64,000 bases of DNA from Methylophaga marina (GCF_030296755.1 NZ_AP027741.1:2357475-2421474); one strand, 5' to 3'. Counted from the stretch's first letter, positions 45,302 through 55,858 are shown. Made by a program: numbers and translations. Notes: generated by a model not told the origin, from the sequence alone.

Positions 45302-48300
45302 GCGCCCAATTTGATGTGAATACGGTTGAACTCAAAGGCATTAATCTGATTGAAGCCAGTGCTGGCACGGGCAAAACGTTTACGCTGGCAGAGCTTTATT
45401 GCCGACTGGTGGTACAACAAAAACTGGAGGTCAGCCAGATTTTGGTAGTGACCTATACCCGTGCAGCGACCGAAGAGTTACGAGGACGTTTACGGGCAAG
45501 ATTGGTGAGTGAGCGTAAACAGCTTAGCCAACAACAACAGGCGGACCCTCAGGCGATAAAACGTTTGCAACTGGCGATTCAAAGTTTTGATGAAGCCGCT
45601 ATCTACACCATTCATGGATTTTGTCAGCGAGCCCTACAGGATTTTGCATTTGAGAGCGGCCATTTTTTTGATATGGAAATGGTGGCTGATGAACAAGAGC
45701 TTCGACAAGCGGTAGCTGATGATTTCTGGCGTCGCCATATCAGCTCAGCTGATAAAGCCTTTGCTCGATATTTATTACAAAACCGCCAAAATCCGGAAAG
45801 CTTATTGCAGTCGGTGAGCAGTGTGATCGGCAAGCCTTATCTTGAAGTCATCCCATTACCTGAGATGGCAACCGAACCATTACAAAGCTTATTTAATGAG
45901 CAATTCGATCATGTTCAGTCGCTGTGGTGGCTACAGCGTGAACAAGCTATTGCTGTATTGCAGGACAAAAATTTACTTAACGGTAATAAATATCGTACTG
46001 CCAGTGTCAGCAGCTGGATTGCTGAAATGGATAATCTGATGCAGGCCGGAAAACAGGCGGGCTTGTTTGAGAAATTTGCCAAGTTTGGTCATGCCGAACT
46101 GACTCAGGCATTAAAAAAAGGTCAGGAGTTACCTGAACTGAGTTTATGGCGGGCATGTGATGCTTTGCTTGATACGGATCAACAATTGCAAACAGCCCGT
46201 TTATTACAGCTGCAACAACTACGTCAGCAGTTAGCGGAATATCTGGCGAGTGAGCTACCAAAACGCAAGCAGCAATTAAAACTGCAGGCTTTTGATGATC
46301 TGCTGCTTAATTTGCAACAGGCGCTTCACGGACCGCAGGCAGATAAGCTGATTGCTAAAATTCGTGAACAGTTTCAAGCAGCATTGATTGATGAGTTTCA
46401 GGATACCGATCCGATTCAATACGATTGTTTTCACACGATTTTTGCAAATACCGAACAGCCCGTGTTTTTTGTCGGCGATCCTAAACAGGCGATTTATAGC
46501 TTTCGTGGCGCTGATATTTTTACCTATCTGCAAGCCAAACATGCTGCTAGTAATGAGTTTAATCTGGATACTAACTGGCGATCTCATCCACGTTTAGTGC
46601 AGGCCGTTAATCATCTGTTCGAACGCGTGCCACAGCCTTTTTTATATGAAGACATTCCGTTTCTACCGGTCAAGGCTGCACGTCCTGATGAAGCGTGTTT
46701 AACCATCACTGGACAAGCCGTGTCGCCCTTATCGTGGGTATGGATGGCATCTGACAAGCCATTTAATGTCAGTGATATGATGCAATACGCGGCAGATATT
46801 TCAGCTGATCAGATAGCTGATTTATTAAATCAATCTGCTGCTGGTGAGGTCATGCTGACCGATAAAGATGGCAGTCAGCGTCGCTTGAATGGTGGTGATA
46901 TTGCTATCTTAGTCAGAAGTCACAAACAAGCGACAACGATTCAACAAGCATTACGTGCTCGTGGTGTGAACAGTGTGCAACAGTCGCGTGACAGTGTGTT
47001 TGAAACCCATCAGGCAATAATGTTGGAGCGGGTGTTAATGGCGATTGCTCAACCGAGCAATGATAGTTTGATTGCCACGGCTTTAGCCACGCCACTATTT
47101 GCCAAAACGGCGTTGGATATCTATCAGTTACAACAAGACGAACAGCTTTGGTTACAACAAACCGATTTCTTTGTTTCTCTGCATGAGCAGTGGCAGCAAG
47201 CCGGATTTATTGTGATGTTTCGTGCCTTAATTGCTGCACTGGATGTGCAGCGTCGCTGGTTAGCGTTGGCGGATGGTGAACGGCAATTAACTAACTTATT
47301 GCATTTAGCCGAACTGATTCAGGCGTATGCGACCCGCCGCAATAATACGATGGAAGCCATTTTGATGTGGTTAGCTTCACAGCGTCAGGCGGCGGATAAA
47401 AGTGGCGATGCAGCTCAGATTCGTCTGGAAAGTGATGAGCAACTGGTCAAAGTCATTACCATCCACACCAGTAAGGGGCTGGAATACCCCATTGTGTTTT
47501 GTCCCTTCCTTTGGCATCAGAGCCAGTTCAATCAGTCACCGACCGTCATGACCTTTCACCGTGAAGACGATAATCAAGCTTGTGTGGCATTTGGTGAACC
47601 TGGTTTCTCTGAAGCTCAACCGATTGTGGCTGAAGAACAGCAAGCCGAGGATTTACGCTTACTCTATGTGGCATTGACTCGTGCTCGTGAGCGCTGTGTG
47701 ATTGTCTGGGCACCAGTGAAAAATGTGCAGCAGAGTGCGTTGTTTCAGCTACTTCATCCCGAGTTAGAGAGTGTTGATGCGGGTCAGATGCAGCAAGATT
47801 TGCAAGACATGGTCAACGCACAAAACACGAATATGGATAGGGTGAACTGGGATCTGGAAGCAGCGCCTATCGTCAAACAAGCTGAAACGACAGCAGAGAC
47901 ATTACAGGCCCGAGAGTTTCAGGGACAGATTCAGACACCATGGCATATCGGCAGTTTTACTGGCCTGAGTCATGGCCAGCATATGGAGTTACCAGATCAT
48001 GACGCACCCTTGCTGCCAGTGGAAACGCCTAGCAGTGAACCACGCCAGGATCGTTTTGGTTTTCCGAAAGGCGCGAATGCGGGGACCTGTTTACATAGCT
48101 TATTTGAGCACTGGGATTTCCAGCAGCAGAATGAAGAACTTAGCTTGCTGGTGGATAAAACATTAGGCCAGTTTGGCATTGACACAGAATGGTCTGTCAC
48201 TGTGTCATCTTGGTTAGAGGCCGTTGTCACCACGTCATTAGATAAGCAAAGCGGATTGACCTTACGTGATATTCAGCCACATCAGCGTTTAGATGAAATG

Positions 48301-48783
48301 GCATTTTTCTTTCCAGTGACGCATTTAACAACAAAACGTTTAAAAGACACCTTACTGCCATTTGTGGCTGATTATCCAATTCTCAATCCTATCGTGAAGT
48401 CATTACATTTCGCTGATTTAAGTGGCTTTATGAAAGGCTTTATCGATCTGGTGTTTGTGCAGGATGGTCGCTTTTATATTGCCGACTATAAATCCAATTG
48501 GTTAGGGACGCAGGCAGAAAACTACCAACAAGGGCCATTGGATGAGGCGATGGTGGCACATAGTTATCCATTGCAATATCTGATTTACAGCCTGGCTTTG
48601 CATCGTTATTTAAAAACACGATTGCCTGACTATAACCCTGAACAGCATTTTGGTGGAGTGTATTACTTATTCATTCGTGGCATGCATCCTGATTGGGGAC
48701 AAGCGGGTGTGTATTTTGAGCGGCCATCTTCAGCATTACTTGAGGCACTTGATCTGTGCATGTCTGAGGTAGGCGATGTCTGA
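45298..48783 (+). CDS. recB: RecB, helicase-nuclease subunit of RecBCD
   Basis: The 3'-5' helicase and nuclease subunit, 1161 residues, acting on double-strand DNA ends. The Walker A motif is SAGTGKTFT (Lys26). Walker B is IDEFQDTDPIQ. Later helicase motifs include VITIHTSKGLEYPIVF and LLYVALTRARERC. The C-terminal nuclease has the GRFYIADYKSNW motif, with Asp1063 and Lys1065 equivalent to the catalytic pair of E. coli RecB. It overlaps recC by four bases and recD by eight, so the operon is recC-recB-recD. ptrA, found in E. coli between recC and recB, is absent. Confidence 0.96.
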   Translation: MSAQFDVNTVELKGINLIEASAGTGKTFTLAELYCRLVVQQKLEVSQILVVTYTRAATEELRGRLRARLVSERKQLSQQQQADPQAIKRLQLAIQSFDEAAIYTIHGFCQRALQDFAFESGHFFDMEMVADEQELRQAVADDFWRRHISSADKAFARYLLQNRQNPESLLQSVSSVIGKPYLEVIPLPEMATEPLQSLFNEQFDHVQSLWWLQREQAIAVLQDKNLLNGNKYRTASVSSWIAEMDNLMQAGKQAGLFEKFAKFGHAELTQALKKGQELPELSLWRACDALLDTDQQLQTARLLQLQQLRQQLAEYLASELPKRKQQLKLQAFDDLLLNLQQALHGPQADKLIAKIREQFQAALIDEFQDTDPIQYDCFHTIFANTEQPVFFVGDPKQAIYSFRGADIFTYLQAKHAASNEFNLDTNWRSHPRLVQAVNHLFERVPQPFLYEDIPFLPVKAARPDEACLTITGQAVSPLSWVWMASDKPFNVSDMMQYAADISADQIADLLNQSAAGEVMLTDKDGSQRRLNGGDIAILVRSHKQATTIQQALRARGVNSVQQSRDSVFETHQAIMLERVLMAIAQPSNDSLIATALATPLFAKTALDIYQLQQDEQLWLQQTDFFVSLHEQWQQAGFIVMFRALIAALDVQRRWLALADGERQLTNLLHLAELIQAYATRRNNTMEAILMWLASQRQAADKSGDAAQIRLESDEQLVKVITIHTSKGLEYPIVFCPFLWHQSQFNQSPTVMTFHREDDNQACVAFGEPGFSEAQPIVAEEQQAEDLRLLYVALTRARERCVIVWAPVKNVQQSALFQLLHPELESVDAGQMQQDLQDMVNAQNTNMDRVNWDLEAAPIVKQAETTAETLQAREFQGQIQTPWHIGSFTGLSHGQHMELPDHDAPLLPVETPSSEPRQDRFGFPKGANAGTCLHSLFEHWDFQQQNEELSLLVDKTLGQFGIDTEWSVTVSSWLEAVVTTSLDKQSGLTLRDIQPHQRLDEMAFFFPVTHLTTKRLKDTLLPFVADYPILNPIVKSLHFADLSGFMKGFIDLVFVQDGRFYIADYKSNWLGTQAENYQQGPLDEAMVAHSYPLQYLIYSLALHRYLKTRLPDYNPEQHFGGVYYLFIRGMHPDWGQAGVYFERPSSALLEALDLCMSEVGDV

Positions 48784-50524
48784 TTTGCTGAAGTTATTGC
48801 GCCAGCACGGTTTAAGCGAATTAGCTTGCCAGTTTGCCGCTTATATTGATCGTAAAGAGCAGGGCATGCGTCCAGTGGTGAGTATCACGGCAGCATTATT
48901 ATCAGAAGCGATTGCCGAAGGTCATGTTTGTCTGAATTTGCAGCAATTACCGACATTTTGTCAACCACTGAAATCGGTATTACCTGAAAGCGTTGATGAC
49001 TGGATGGAAATCTTGTCATTAGCCAAAACAGTCGGGCAACCCGGTGATTACACACCGCTGATTTTGACAGAGCAGGGCTTGCTTTACCTTTATCGTTATT
49101 ATCGTGATGAGCAGGATGTTGCCAGTCTGATTCAACAACGTTTACAGCCTGTGAAGGATATTGATCTTGAACAGCTCAATGAAGATTTAGGCCGATGGAC
49201 CAGTGTGATTGAAGGTCCAGACTGGCAAAAAATCGCTGTAGCGGTGGCATTAAGCAGACAGTTTGCTGTTATTTCCGGTGGTCCTGGCACGGGTAAAACC
49301 ACGATAGTATTAAGCATGCTCAATAGTTTGCAGCAGCAATCTCCCGAGCTGCATATTGGTTTGGCTGCACCGACAGGTAAAGCGGCTGCCAGATTGCAGC
49401 AATCCATTAGTACGCAGCATGCTTATGAGGTCAAAACGCTGCACCGTTTATTGGGCATTACCGAGCATAACGATCAGGGCCGTTACCATGCTGAACGACC
49501 GCTGCCTTTAGATGTGTTAATTATCGATGAAGCCTCAATGATTGATATCAGCTTGATGGCCAAATTAATGCGAGCTTTATCGCCGTCAGCCAGACTGATT
49601 TTATTAGGTGACAGTCAGCAACTAGCTTCAGTTGAGTCGGGTGCAGTGCTGGCAAATTTAAGTGAAGGTAAACAAGGGCAGTTCACCGCTGAATTTAGTG
49701 AGCAGTTTCCTGAGCTGGAGATTCCAGTGACCGAAACATCAGCGTCATCCACATTGCTTAATAGCTTTGTGCGTCTGCAACACAGTTACCGTTTTGATAA
49801 AGACAGTACTATCGGGCAATTAGCTAAACAGGTAAATGAAGGCGATGTGTTAGCGTCACTCGCTTTATTGAATCCAGCAGCTAATGACATTTGGTATGAC
49901 ACGGATGAAAGCCGGCAACAATCACAATTTATAACAGGTTACCAAGCCTTTATCGACGCGGTTGAGTCTAAGCAAACTCCGCAAACGGTCGTAAAAGCGT
50001 TTGATTCATTCAGAATTTTGGCCGCCTTAAAACAAGGGCCACAATCGGTGTTATCGGTTAATCGCTTGTTGATGAGATTGTTAGCCCAACGCGGCTGGCG
50101 AACCAGCTTACCGTTTTATGCTGGCAGACCGATCATGATCACCCAAAACGATTACCGGCAACGGCTGTTTAATGGCGATACCGGTATTATTTTGTATGAC
50201 GATAGCGGCCAGCTCCGCGCCTGTTTTTGTTTTGATGAGGAAGTGCGTTGGGTCCCGATTAACCGTCTTCCAGCTCATGAAACCGCATTTGCCATGACGG
50301 TGCATAAAAGCCAGGGCTCAGAGTTTGATAGCGTCAGTATTTTATTACCGGATGAAATCAGCCCTATTCTTAACCGTGAACTGCTGTACACCGCCATTAC
50401 CCGAGCCAAACAACAGGTGTTTATTCTGAGTAAAGAAGGCACGCTGCGTCACACCATTCAAATCAGACATCAGCGCGAGAGTGGTTTAAATAAACAATTA
50501 AAGCATGCTGATGATGGCGTTTAG
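48776..50524 (+). CDS. recD: RecD, 5'-3' helicase subunit of RecBCD
   Basis: The fast helicase subunit, 582 residues. The Walker A motif is GGPGTGKTT (Lys174). Walker B is LIIDEASMID. Motif III is LLGDSQQLASVESG, and the C-terminal FAMTVHKSQGSEF and YTAITRAKQQVFI complete a superfamily 1B helicase. The start overlaps the recB end by eight bases. A convergent Crp/Fnr gene ends 41 bases beyond the stop; no clear terminator is seen between them. Confidence 0.95.
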   Translation: MSDLLKLLRQHGLSELACQFAAYIDRKEQGMRPVVSITAALLSEAIAEGHVCLNLQQLPTFCQPLKSVLPESVDDWMEILSLAKTVGQPGDYTPLILTEQGLLYLYRYYRDEQDVASLIQQRLQPVKDIDLEQLNEDLGRWTSVIEGPDWQKIAVAVALSRQFAVISGGPGTGKTTIVLSMLNSLQQQSPELHIGLAAPTGKAAARLQQSISTQHAYEVKTLHRLLGITEHNDQGRYHAERPLPLDVLIIDEASMIDISLMAKLMRALSPSARLILLGDSQQLASVESGAVLANLSEGKQGQFTAEFSEQFPELEIPVTETSASSTLLNSFVRLQHSYRFDKDSTIGQLAKQVNEGDVLASLALLNPAANDIWYDTDESRQQSQFITGYQAFIDAVESKQTPQTVVKAFDSFRILAALKQGPQSVLSVNRLLMRLLAQRGWRTSLPFYAGRPIMITQNDYRQRLFNGDTGIILYDDSGQLRACFCFDEEVRWVPINRLPAHETAFAMTVHKSQGSEFDSVSILLPDEISPILNRELLYTAITRAKQQVFILSKEGTLRHTIQIRHQRESGLNKQLKHADDGV

Positions 50525-50565
50525 AAAATGCGTGCTTCAATGCTGTTCTGGTTGGTGTTAGCTAC

Positions 50566-51294
50566 TTATTTCCACTCAGGTGACGTTTCCAGATAGCCAC
50601 TATCAAAACTTGATAATTTTATCAGGCCATCAAGGTCATTTATCACTATATGACCCTGTTTATTATCAATTAATCCTAAATCACGTAAGTGTTTTAAGGT
50701 ACGGCTGACATGAACAGAGGAGATACCGAGCGTGTCGCCAATCAGACTTTGATTAATGGGCAGATGAAAATCACAAGCACATGATCCCAGCCGCATTTTC
50801 ATTTCCACCAGAAAATGAGCCAGACGCTCAGGTGCATTTCGCCTGCTGATATTGACGATTCTTTCAATTAACATGGCTTGCTCTCTGGCCATGATGGTGA
50901 AGAAAATTTTAGCCAGCTTAGGCGATTGTTCAAAAATTTTCATCAGTGATTGTTTAGGAAATGGATGCGCTTTCAGCCTCGTTAACGCACGAAACTCTGT
51001 GAATGAGTTTTTCAACCCAATTTCTTGTAAGCCGATAATTTGTCCTGGCAGGAAAATGTCCAACACCTGTCTTTGTCCATCAGCCAGGGTTTTGATAGCA
51101 CATGCCAGACCTGACTGGAGTGTATAGAAATAATTGTTGTACTTACCTTTACGTGTCAGTTCTTCACCGGCTTGAAATTCACGTTCATTATTTTCTAGTG
51201 TCATCAGTAAGTTGACTTCATCTTCCGTTAAATCAACCACCCGTTCAAATTGATGAACGATACAACTCCGTACATTACCAAAAGCTAGATCCAT
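50566..51294 (-). CDS. Crp/Fnr-family transcription regulator
   Basis: A 242-residue regulator with an N-terminal cyclic-nucleotide-binding-like domain (about 20-145) and a C-terminal winged helix (about 165-235; QSLIGDTLGISSVHVSRTLK). It lacks the cysteine cluster of Fnr and does not show the full cAMP-contact set of Crp, so the effector is unknown. The LSRR-like NISRRNAPERLAHFL hinge is typical of the family. It is divergent from the LysM-FecR gene, with 450 bases between them. Confidence 0.9.
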   Translation of the reverse strand: MDLAFGNVRSCIVHQFERVVDLTEDEVNLLMTLENNEREFQAGEELTRKGKYNNYFYTLQSGLACAIKTLADGQRQVLDIFLPGQIIGLQEIGLKNSFTEFRALTRLKAHPFPKQSLMKIFEQSPKLAKIFFTIMAREQAMLIERIVNISRRNAPERLAHFLVEMKMRLGSCACDFHLPINQSLIGDTLGISSVHVSRTLKHLRDLGLIDNKQGHIVINDLDGLIKLSSFDSGYLETSPEWK

Positions 51295-51456
51295 TAAAAC
51301 TCACATGAAAAATGTTAAATGAAAGCACTACTTCCCTCGGAAATGGGGGAAAGCATGTCTCCTATAATTATCATTCATAAATTGCTAAGCGTTTTAGATG
51401 AACGATGAAATAAATATCAATCATCAAAAATTCACACCAACCTTGGGGTAAAGTGA

Positions 51457-51470
51457 CTGATGATTATCAA
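51457..51470 (+). promoter_or_regulatory. FNR-like box in the crp/fnr to LysM-FecR gap
   Basis: CTGAT-GATT-ATCAA differs from the FNR consensus TTGAT-N4-ATCAA at one base. It lies in the AT-rich, 448-base gap between the Crp/Fnr gene (start 51294) and the LysM-FecR gene (start 51743). It may be a binding site for this or another Crp/Fnr regulator. Nothing else firm is seen in the gap; single matches of this kind occur by chance. Confidence 0.3.
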
Positions 51471-51742
51471 GGACGCCAAGATATGGCTATTTGAATGCTC
51501 CGTCTTTAACAATTGTTAAATTGATAGAAAATTGTTGAAAAAATCGGAAATTATCTGTGAGATGCAGGGCATTTTATCTTTACAGACAGAGATGAGACCT
51601 AGTCACGCAAAGGCTTAAGCTCAGTTCATCATCTCGTTTTATAAGACACACCTGATTTTTTTAGGAAAACAGTGTTTTTGTATTTAAGCAGAGTGCTAGT
51701 ATATAGTTCAAAAGACAAATCTATTTGAACTTGGGACTCTCG

Positions 51743-53395
51743 ATGAAACAGTCATGTCTTAGTGTTTACCGCTTTATCTGTTTAACCATTATCTGGTTGC
51801 TGTGTTCAAGTAGTGCTTATGCTCAGGATTGGATTTATACCGTTGTTGACGGTGACAACCTCTGGAATCTAAGCGAACAACATCTTGATAAAGTCACCCG
51901 GTTTGAACAGTTACGCAAACTGAATAATATTGAGAATCCCAAACATTTACAGCCTGGCACCAGGATCCGTGTGCCACTAGCCTGGATTCGCAGCAATCCG
52001 GTTGCTGCAAAAATTATCTCCATTAACGGCAGCGCTGAAATTCAACGTGCCAGAAGCTCGACAACGGAGCCAGCAAAAGTCGGATCGTTAATGCAGCTTG
52101 GTGATCAGCTATCGACAGAGGATGACAGTAGTGTGGCTATCGAGTTTGCCGATAAGTCAGTGTTGTCACTTCATGAGAATAGTCTTGTGCATTTTGATCA
52201 TTTAAGTGCTCATGGTGTCACCGGCATGGTCGACTCCAGATTGAACTTGTTAAAAGGCCGTATGGACACAAAAGTCACGCCTGCTGTGGGGCCTGGTTCA
52301 CGATTTGAAATTGAAACACCCTCTGCTATTAGTGCTGTTCGAGGTACGGTTTACCGAGCATTGGTGATGGATAATGGCGATAAGTCGAATATAGAAGTCT
52401 TACACGGGAAGGTCGCTGTTTCAGGCGCCAACAAGCAATTACTGGTGAACAAAGGTTATGGAACCCAAGTCGCCACTGGTCAACCACCTTTGCCGCCAAA
52501 AGCACTTTTACCTGCCCCCATTTTTGAGCCAATTCCTGACACCATCACTGAAATCAATTGGCGATTAGCCTGGTCAGAAGTTGCTGGGGCAAAAGCCTAT
52601 CGAGTTGAAGTGGCGACAGAAAATGATTTTGACACCTTGGTTTGGGAAGGCATCACTGAATACAATCGTGCTGCTTTTCCCGATCTGCTCGATGGCCACT
52701 ACGCTGTCCGCGTTCGTGCCATTGACTCACTGGGGCTTGAGGGCATTAATCAGCAGGCCATGATTCAGCTTAATGCTCAGCCACAACCACCGATTGCATT
52801 GAAACCTGTAGATCATCAGGTTTTCCGTGAGCAGCCGCCCAGCTTACAATGGACAGCAGCGGATAATGCTAAAGCCTATCGCCTTGAAATCGCAGCCGAT
52901 GACAAGTTCACCCAGCCGCTATTGGACAAAACGCTCACTGATTCAGAATTTGATGCTGCCTCTTTATCAGCATTGGGTCATTACTACTGGCGTTTATCCA
53001 GTATTGCTAGTGACGGTGAAGTTGGGCCTGTCGGACCAGCACGTTCGTATCAAATCAAACCGATTCCTGAAAAAGTTGAAGCGGCTGTCTCGGCAGAAGA
53101 GAGTGGTCAGTTAGTCGCTAGCTGGAATGTTGGGATGGGCCAACCCAATTATCGTGTGCAAATTGCAAATGATAAGGCATTCAATGACATCATTATTGAT
53201 GAAACAATTGATAAAGCTGAATATGCATTTGAACCGTTTGAGGGGGATGAACGCTATCTTCGTGTCAAGAGTATTGAGCAGGATGGCTACGAAGGACCAT
53301 GGGGTTCGACACAAACTATCCAGCCTCTACCTGAAGAACCAGTGAACTACTGGCCTTTGGGTTTGTGGACTATCTTTACCATTATTCTTATCTAA
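51743..53395 (+). CDS. LysM-FecR domain protein with fibronectin-like repeats
   Basis: A periplasmic protein (550 aa from the ATG at 51743; a TTG at 51725 is also in frame). A signal peptide (about 1-28) is followed by a LysM glycan-binding domain (about 30-80; YTVVDGDNLWNLSEQHL). A FecR domain follows (about 95-235; TPSAISAVRGTVYRALV), then at least three fibronectin-III-like beta repeats (WSEVAGAKAYRVEVA; WTAADNAKAYRLEIA). A hydrophobic tail (YWPLGLWTIFTIILI) may be a membrane anchor. FecR domains usually pass periplasmic signals. The next gene is a CHASE2-EAL phosphodiesterase, so this protein may feed its sensor. Confidence 0.83.
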   Translation: MKQSCLSVYRFICLTIIWLLCSSSAYAQDWIYTVVDGDNLWNLSEQHLDKVTRFEQLRKLNNIENPKHLQPGTRIRVPLAWIRSNPVAAKIISINGSAEIQRARSSTTEPAKVGSLMQLGDQLSTEDDSSVAIEFADKSVLSLHENSLVHFDHLSAHGVTGMVDSRLNLLKGRMDTKVTPAVGPGSRFEIETPSAISAVRGTVYRALVMDNGDKSNIEVLHGKVAVSGANKQLLVNKGYGTQVATGQPPLPPKALLPAPIFEPIPDTITEINWRLAWSEVAGAKAYRVEVATENDFDTLVWEGITEYNRAAFPDLLDGHYAVRVRAIDSLGLEGINQQAMIQLNAQPQPPIALKPVDHQVFREQPPSLQWTAADNAKAYRLEIAADDKFTQPLLDKTLTDSEFDAASLSALGHYYWRLSSIASDGEVGPVGPARSYQIKPIPEKVEAAVSAEESGQLVASWNVGMGQPNYRVQIANDKAFNDIIIDETIDKAEYAFEPFEGDERYLRVKSIEQDGYEGPWGSTQTIQPLPEEPVNYWPLGLWTIFTIILI

Positions 53396-53425
53396 TATTG
53401 TGAGGCTTTCTGACTCTCATCGTAG

Positions 53426-55858
53426 TTGGATTATTGGCTCATTTTTAGTTCTTTTTTTGTTGCAGCAGGGTTTTTCTTATCTGAGAAAAAAACACTGCAA
53501 CGATTAGACTTGCTGATTTACGACGTGATGCTGCCTTTGCATTCACCGAAAATGAGTGAGCAAATTGTGATTATTGCTATTGATGATGCCAGCATACGGG
53601 CATTAGGAAGGTGGCCTTGGTCGCGTCACCAGCATGCGAAATTACTCCAAGAACTTCAAAAAATGTCGCCAAAAGCTATTGGCATTGATTTGATCTTTTC
53701 TGAGCCTGAAATCAATAGTAATGCTGATCAGTCTCTCGCTCAGGCTATGCTTCAGAATCAACACACGGTGCTAGTGGTGGCGCCCATCAAAGAAACCTCT
53801 GATTCTCTGATTGTTGAACGTTTACCCATTCCCTTATTAGCGTCAGCCGCAGCGGCTCTGGGCCATGTTGATGTGGAATTAGATATTGATGGTACTAATC
53901 GTCATTTTTATTTATATGCAGGATTGGGTAATCCCCACTGGCCCAATGTTGCGTTGGCTATGCTTAAAGTAGGGGAGGATGCGGGTGATTATGGTTCACC
54001 AAGTCAGCCCCTGAGTGAGTACTCGGTAGCAGGTTGGGTACGAAGCCATAAAATGATGTTGTCATTTACTTCCGCTGACAATCTCGCCAAACGTATTTCT
54101 TTCAAAGATGTGCTGGAGGGGCGTGTCGACCCAGAGCTTATCAGGGGCAAGTATGTATTAATTGGCGCAACATCAGCAGGCATCGGTGACATGATTTCAA
54201 CACCAGCCAGTCGTTCTCATCAACGTATGCCAGGGGTTGAGATTATTTCTCAGGAGATGAATACACTTTTACAAGATTCACACTTGTATGAGTTATCCTC
54301 CTCCATGCAGTCCGGCTTAACCATACTGCTGATTATAGTAAGTGTGGGTGCTATCGTCCTGTCACCACTACGATATTCATTGATAACAGCCGTTTGTAGC
54401 CTCATCTTTATTCTCAGTTGTTCCTTGTTTTTATTGTTGGTTTACAAACTATGGTTTGCTCCAGCGACAGCATTCATTTTGACAGCCATCGCCTGGCCGT
54501 TATGGACTGTCTGGCAAAACCGTATGTCGGATCGTTTTATTGAAAAACTGATTGTTCAGTTAGATGCACAAGCTAGACAGCATATTATTACCGGCTTACC
54601 CAATCACATTACGTTGCAGGAAGAGCTATACAAACTAGGCACGCTCGACCAACCGGCCAAATTAACCGCTTTGATCATTATTCATGTGAATAAGCATGAA
54701 TCAGCGATAAGTGTGATTCACCGTGCAATTGGTGACTCCTTACTGGTAGTAATAGCCGACCGTATTAAAGCGGCTGTAGGAGATGATGTCTTTGTAGCGC
54801 ATTTAGAAGAAGACGATTTTGCAATTTTACTCTCTGGACAAAGCGATCTTGCCTCTATTCAACAATCAGCGAATGCTTTATTAGCTCAAATTCAAACCCC
54901 TTTTCATTACCTGGATGAAGAAATTGTGCTGTCGCCGAATATGGGTATCAGTGTCTGGCCAATGGATAGCAGAGATAGCTCGGAACTACTTCGCAAAGCC
55001 TTCACTGCGATGTTTAAATCCAGAATGGATGAGTCTTTACCGATTTGTCTCTACACGGCCGATATCGGTGAAGAAATACAAGCCCGAGTCGAGCTGGAAA
55101 AAGCGATGACAGGGGCATTAGAGAGGAACGAATTCCAACTCTGCTATCAACCCCAAGTGGAAGCCAGCTCAGGAAAGATAATCGGAGCAGAAGCCTTACT
55201 ACGCTGGCATAGTCCAGACTTAGGACCAATTGGACCTGAGACTTTTATACCGGTTGCAGAACAGTCAGGATTGATTAATTCGCTGGGTGAATTCGTCCTT
55301 AGAAAAGCCTGTGACGATCTTAAGCTGATGAAAGAAGCCGGACTGGAACATATACGCATTGCTGTGAATTTATCACCATTACAGTTTGCCAATATGTCGC
55401 TTGCTGATGATATTGCCGAGATATTAAAAAGCAGCCATATTGAGCCCTCAAGACTGGAGCTTGAAGTCACTGAAAGCACGCTGATGCGAAATATGAATAC
55501 CGCTGTAGAAGCGATGATGAATATTAAAAAACATGGTATGAGTTTGGCGATTGATGACTTTGGTACAGGTTACTCGTCACTCAAACACCTACAACTGTTT
55601 CCTCTGGACTGCTTGAAAATCGACAAGTGTTTCACTCGTGATATTGAAGATAAAAGTTCACTTGAAATTACCTTGTCGGTTATTGACCTGGCTAAACGGC
55701 TCAATCTTCGCATTATTGCTGAAGGGGTTGAGACAGATGCCCAGGCAAAATTCTTCCGTCTGCATCGCTGTGATGAGTTGCAAGGCTATTTATTCAGTAA
55801 ACCGATTCCGGCGCAAGCGTTGATTGAACTGATGAAAGAGCAAGCTGAGGTTGCTTAG
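53426..55858 (+). CDS. CHASE2-GGDEF-EAL c-di-GMP phosphodiesterase
   Basis: A membrane signalling protein of about 810 residues. A periplasmic CHASE2 sensor (about 15-285) is followed by three membrane helices (about 293-372). The GGDEF domain is degenerate (EEDDF at 461-465), so it should not make c-di-GMP. The EAL domain is complete (EAL at 589-591, DDFGTGYSS from 710, and AEGVET), so it should hydrolyse c-di-GMP. The start is uncertain: TTG at 53426 has no ribosome site. A frame starting at GTG 53400 encodes a better first helix but needs one more A in the run of seven A residues near 53486-53492. Confidence 0.85.
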   Translation: MDYWLIFSSFFVAAGFFLSEKKTLQRLDLLIYDVMLPLHSPKMSEQIVIIAIDDASIRALGRWPWSRHQHAKLLQELQKMSPKAIGIDLIFSEPEINSNADQSLAQAMLQNQHTVLVVAPIKETSDSLIVERLPIPLLASAAAALGHVDVELDIDGTNRHFYLYAGLGNPHWPNVALAMLKVGEDAGDYGSPSQPLSEYSVAGWVRSHKMMLSFTSADNLAKRISFKDVLEGRVDPELIRGKYVLIGATSAGIGDMISTPASRSHQRMPGVEIISQEMNTLLQDSHLYELSSSMQSGLTILLIIVSVGAIVLSPLRYSLITAVCSLIFILSCSLFLLLVYKLWFAPATAFILTAIAWPLWTVWQNRMSDRFIEKLIVQLDAQARQHIITGLPNHITLQEELYKLGTLDQPAKLTALIIIHVNKHESAISVIHRAIGDSLLVVIADRIKAAVGDDVFVAHLEEDDFAILLSGQSDLASIQQSANALLAQIQTPFHYLDEEIVLSPNMGISVWPMDSRDSSELLRKAFTAMFKSRMDESLPICLYTADIGEEIQARVELEKAMTGALERNEFQLCYQPQVEASSGKIIGAEALLRWHSPDLGPIGPETFIPVAEQSGLINSLGEFVLRKACDDLKLMKEAGLEHIRIAVNLSPLQFANMSLADDIAEILKSSHIEPSRLELEVTESTLMRNMNTAVEAMMNIKKHGMSLAIDDFGTGYSSLKHLQLFPLDCLKIDKCFTRDIEDKSSLEITLSVIDLAKRLNLRIIAEGVETDAQAKFFRLHRCDELQGYLFSKPIPAQALIELMKEQAEVA

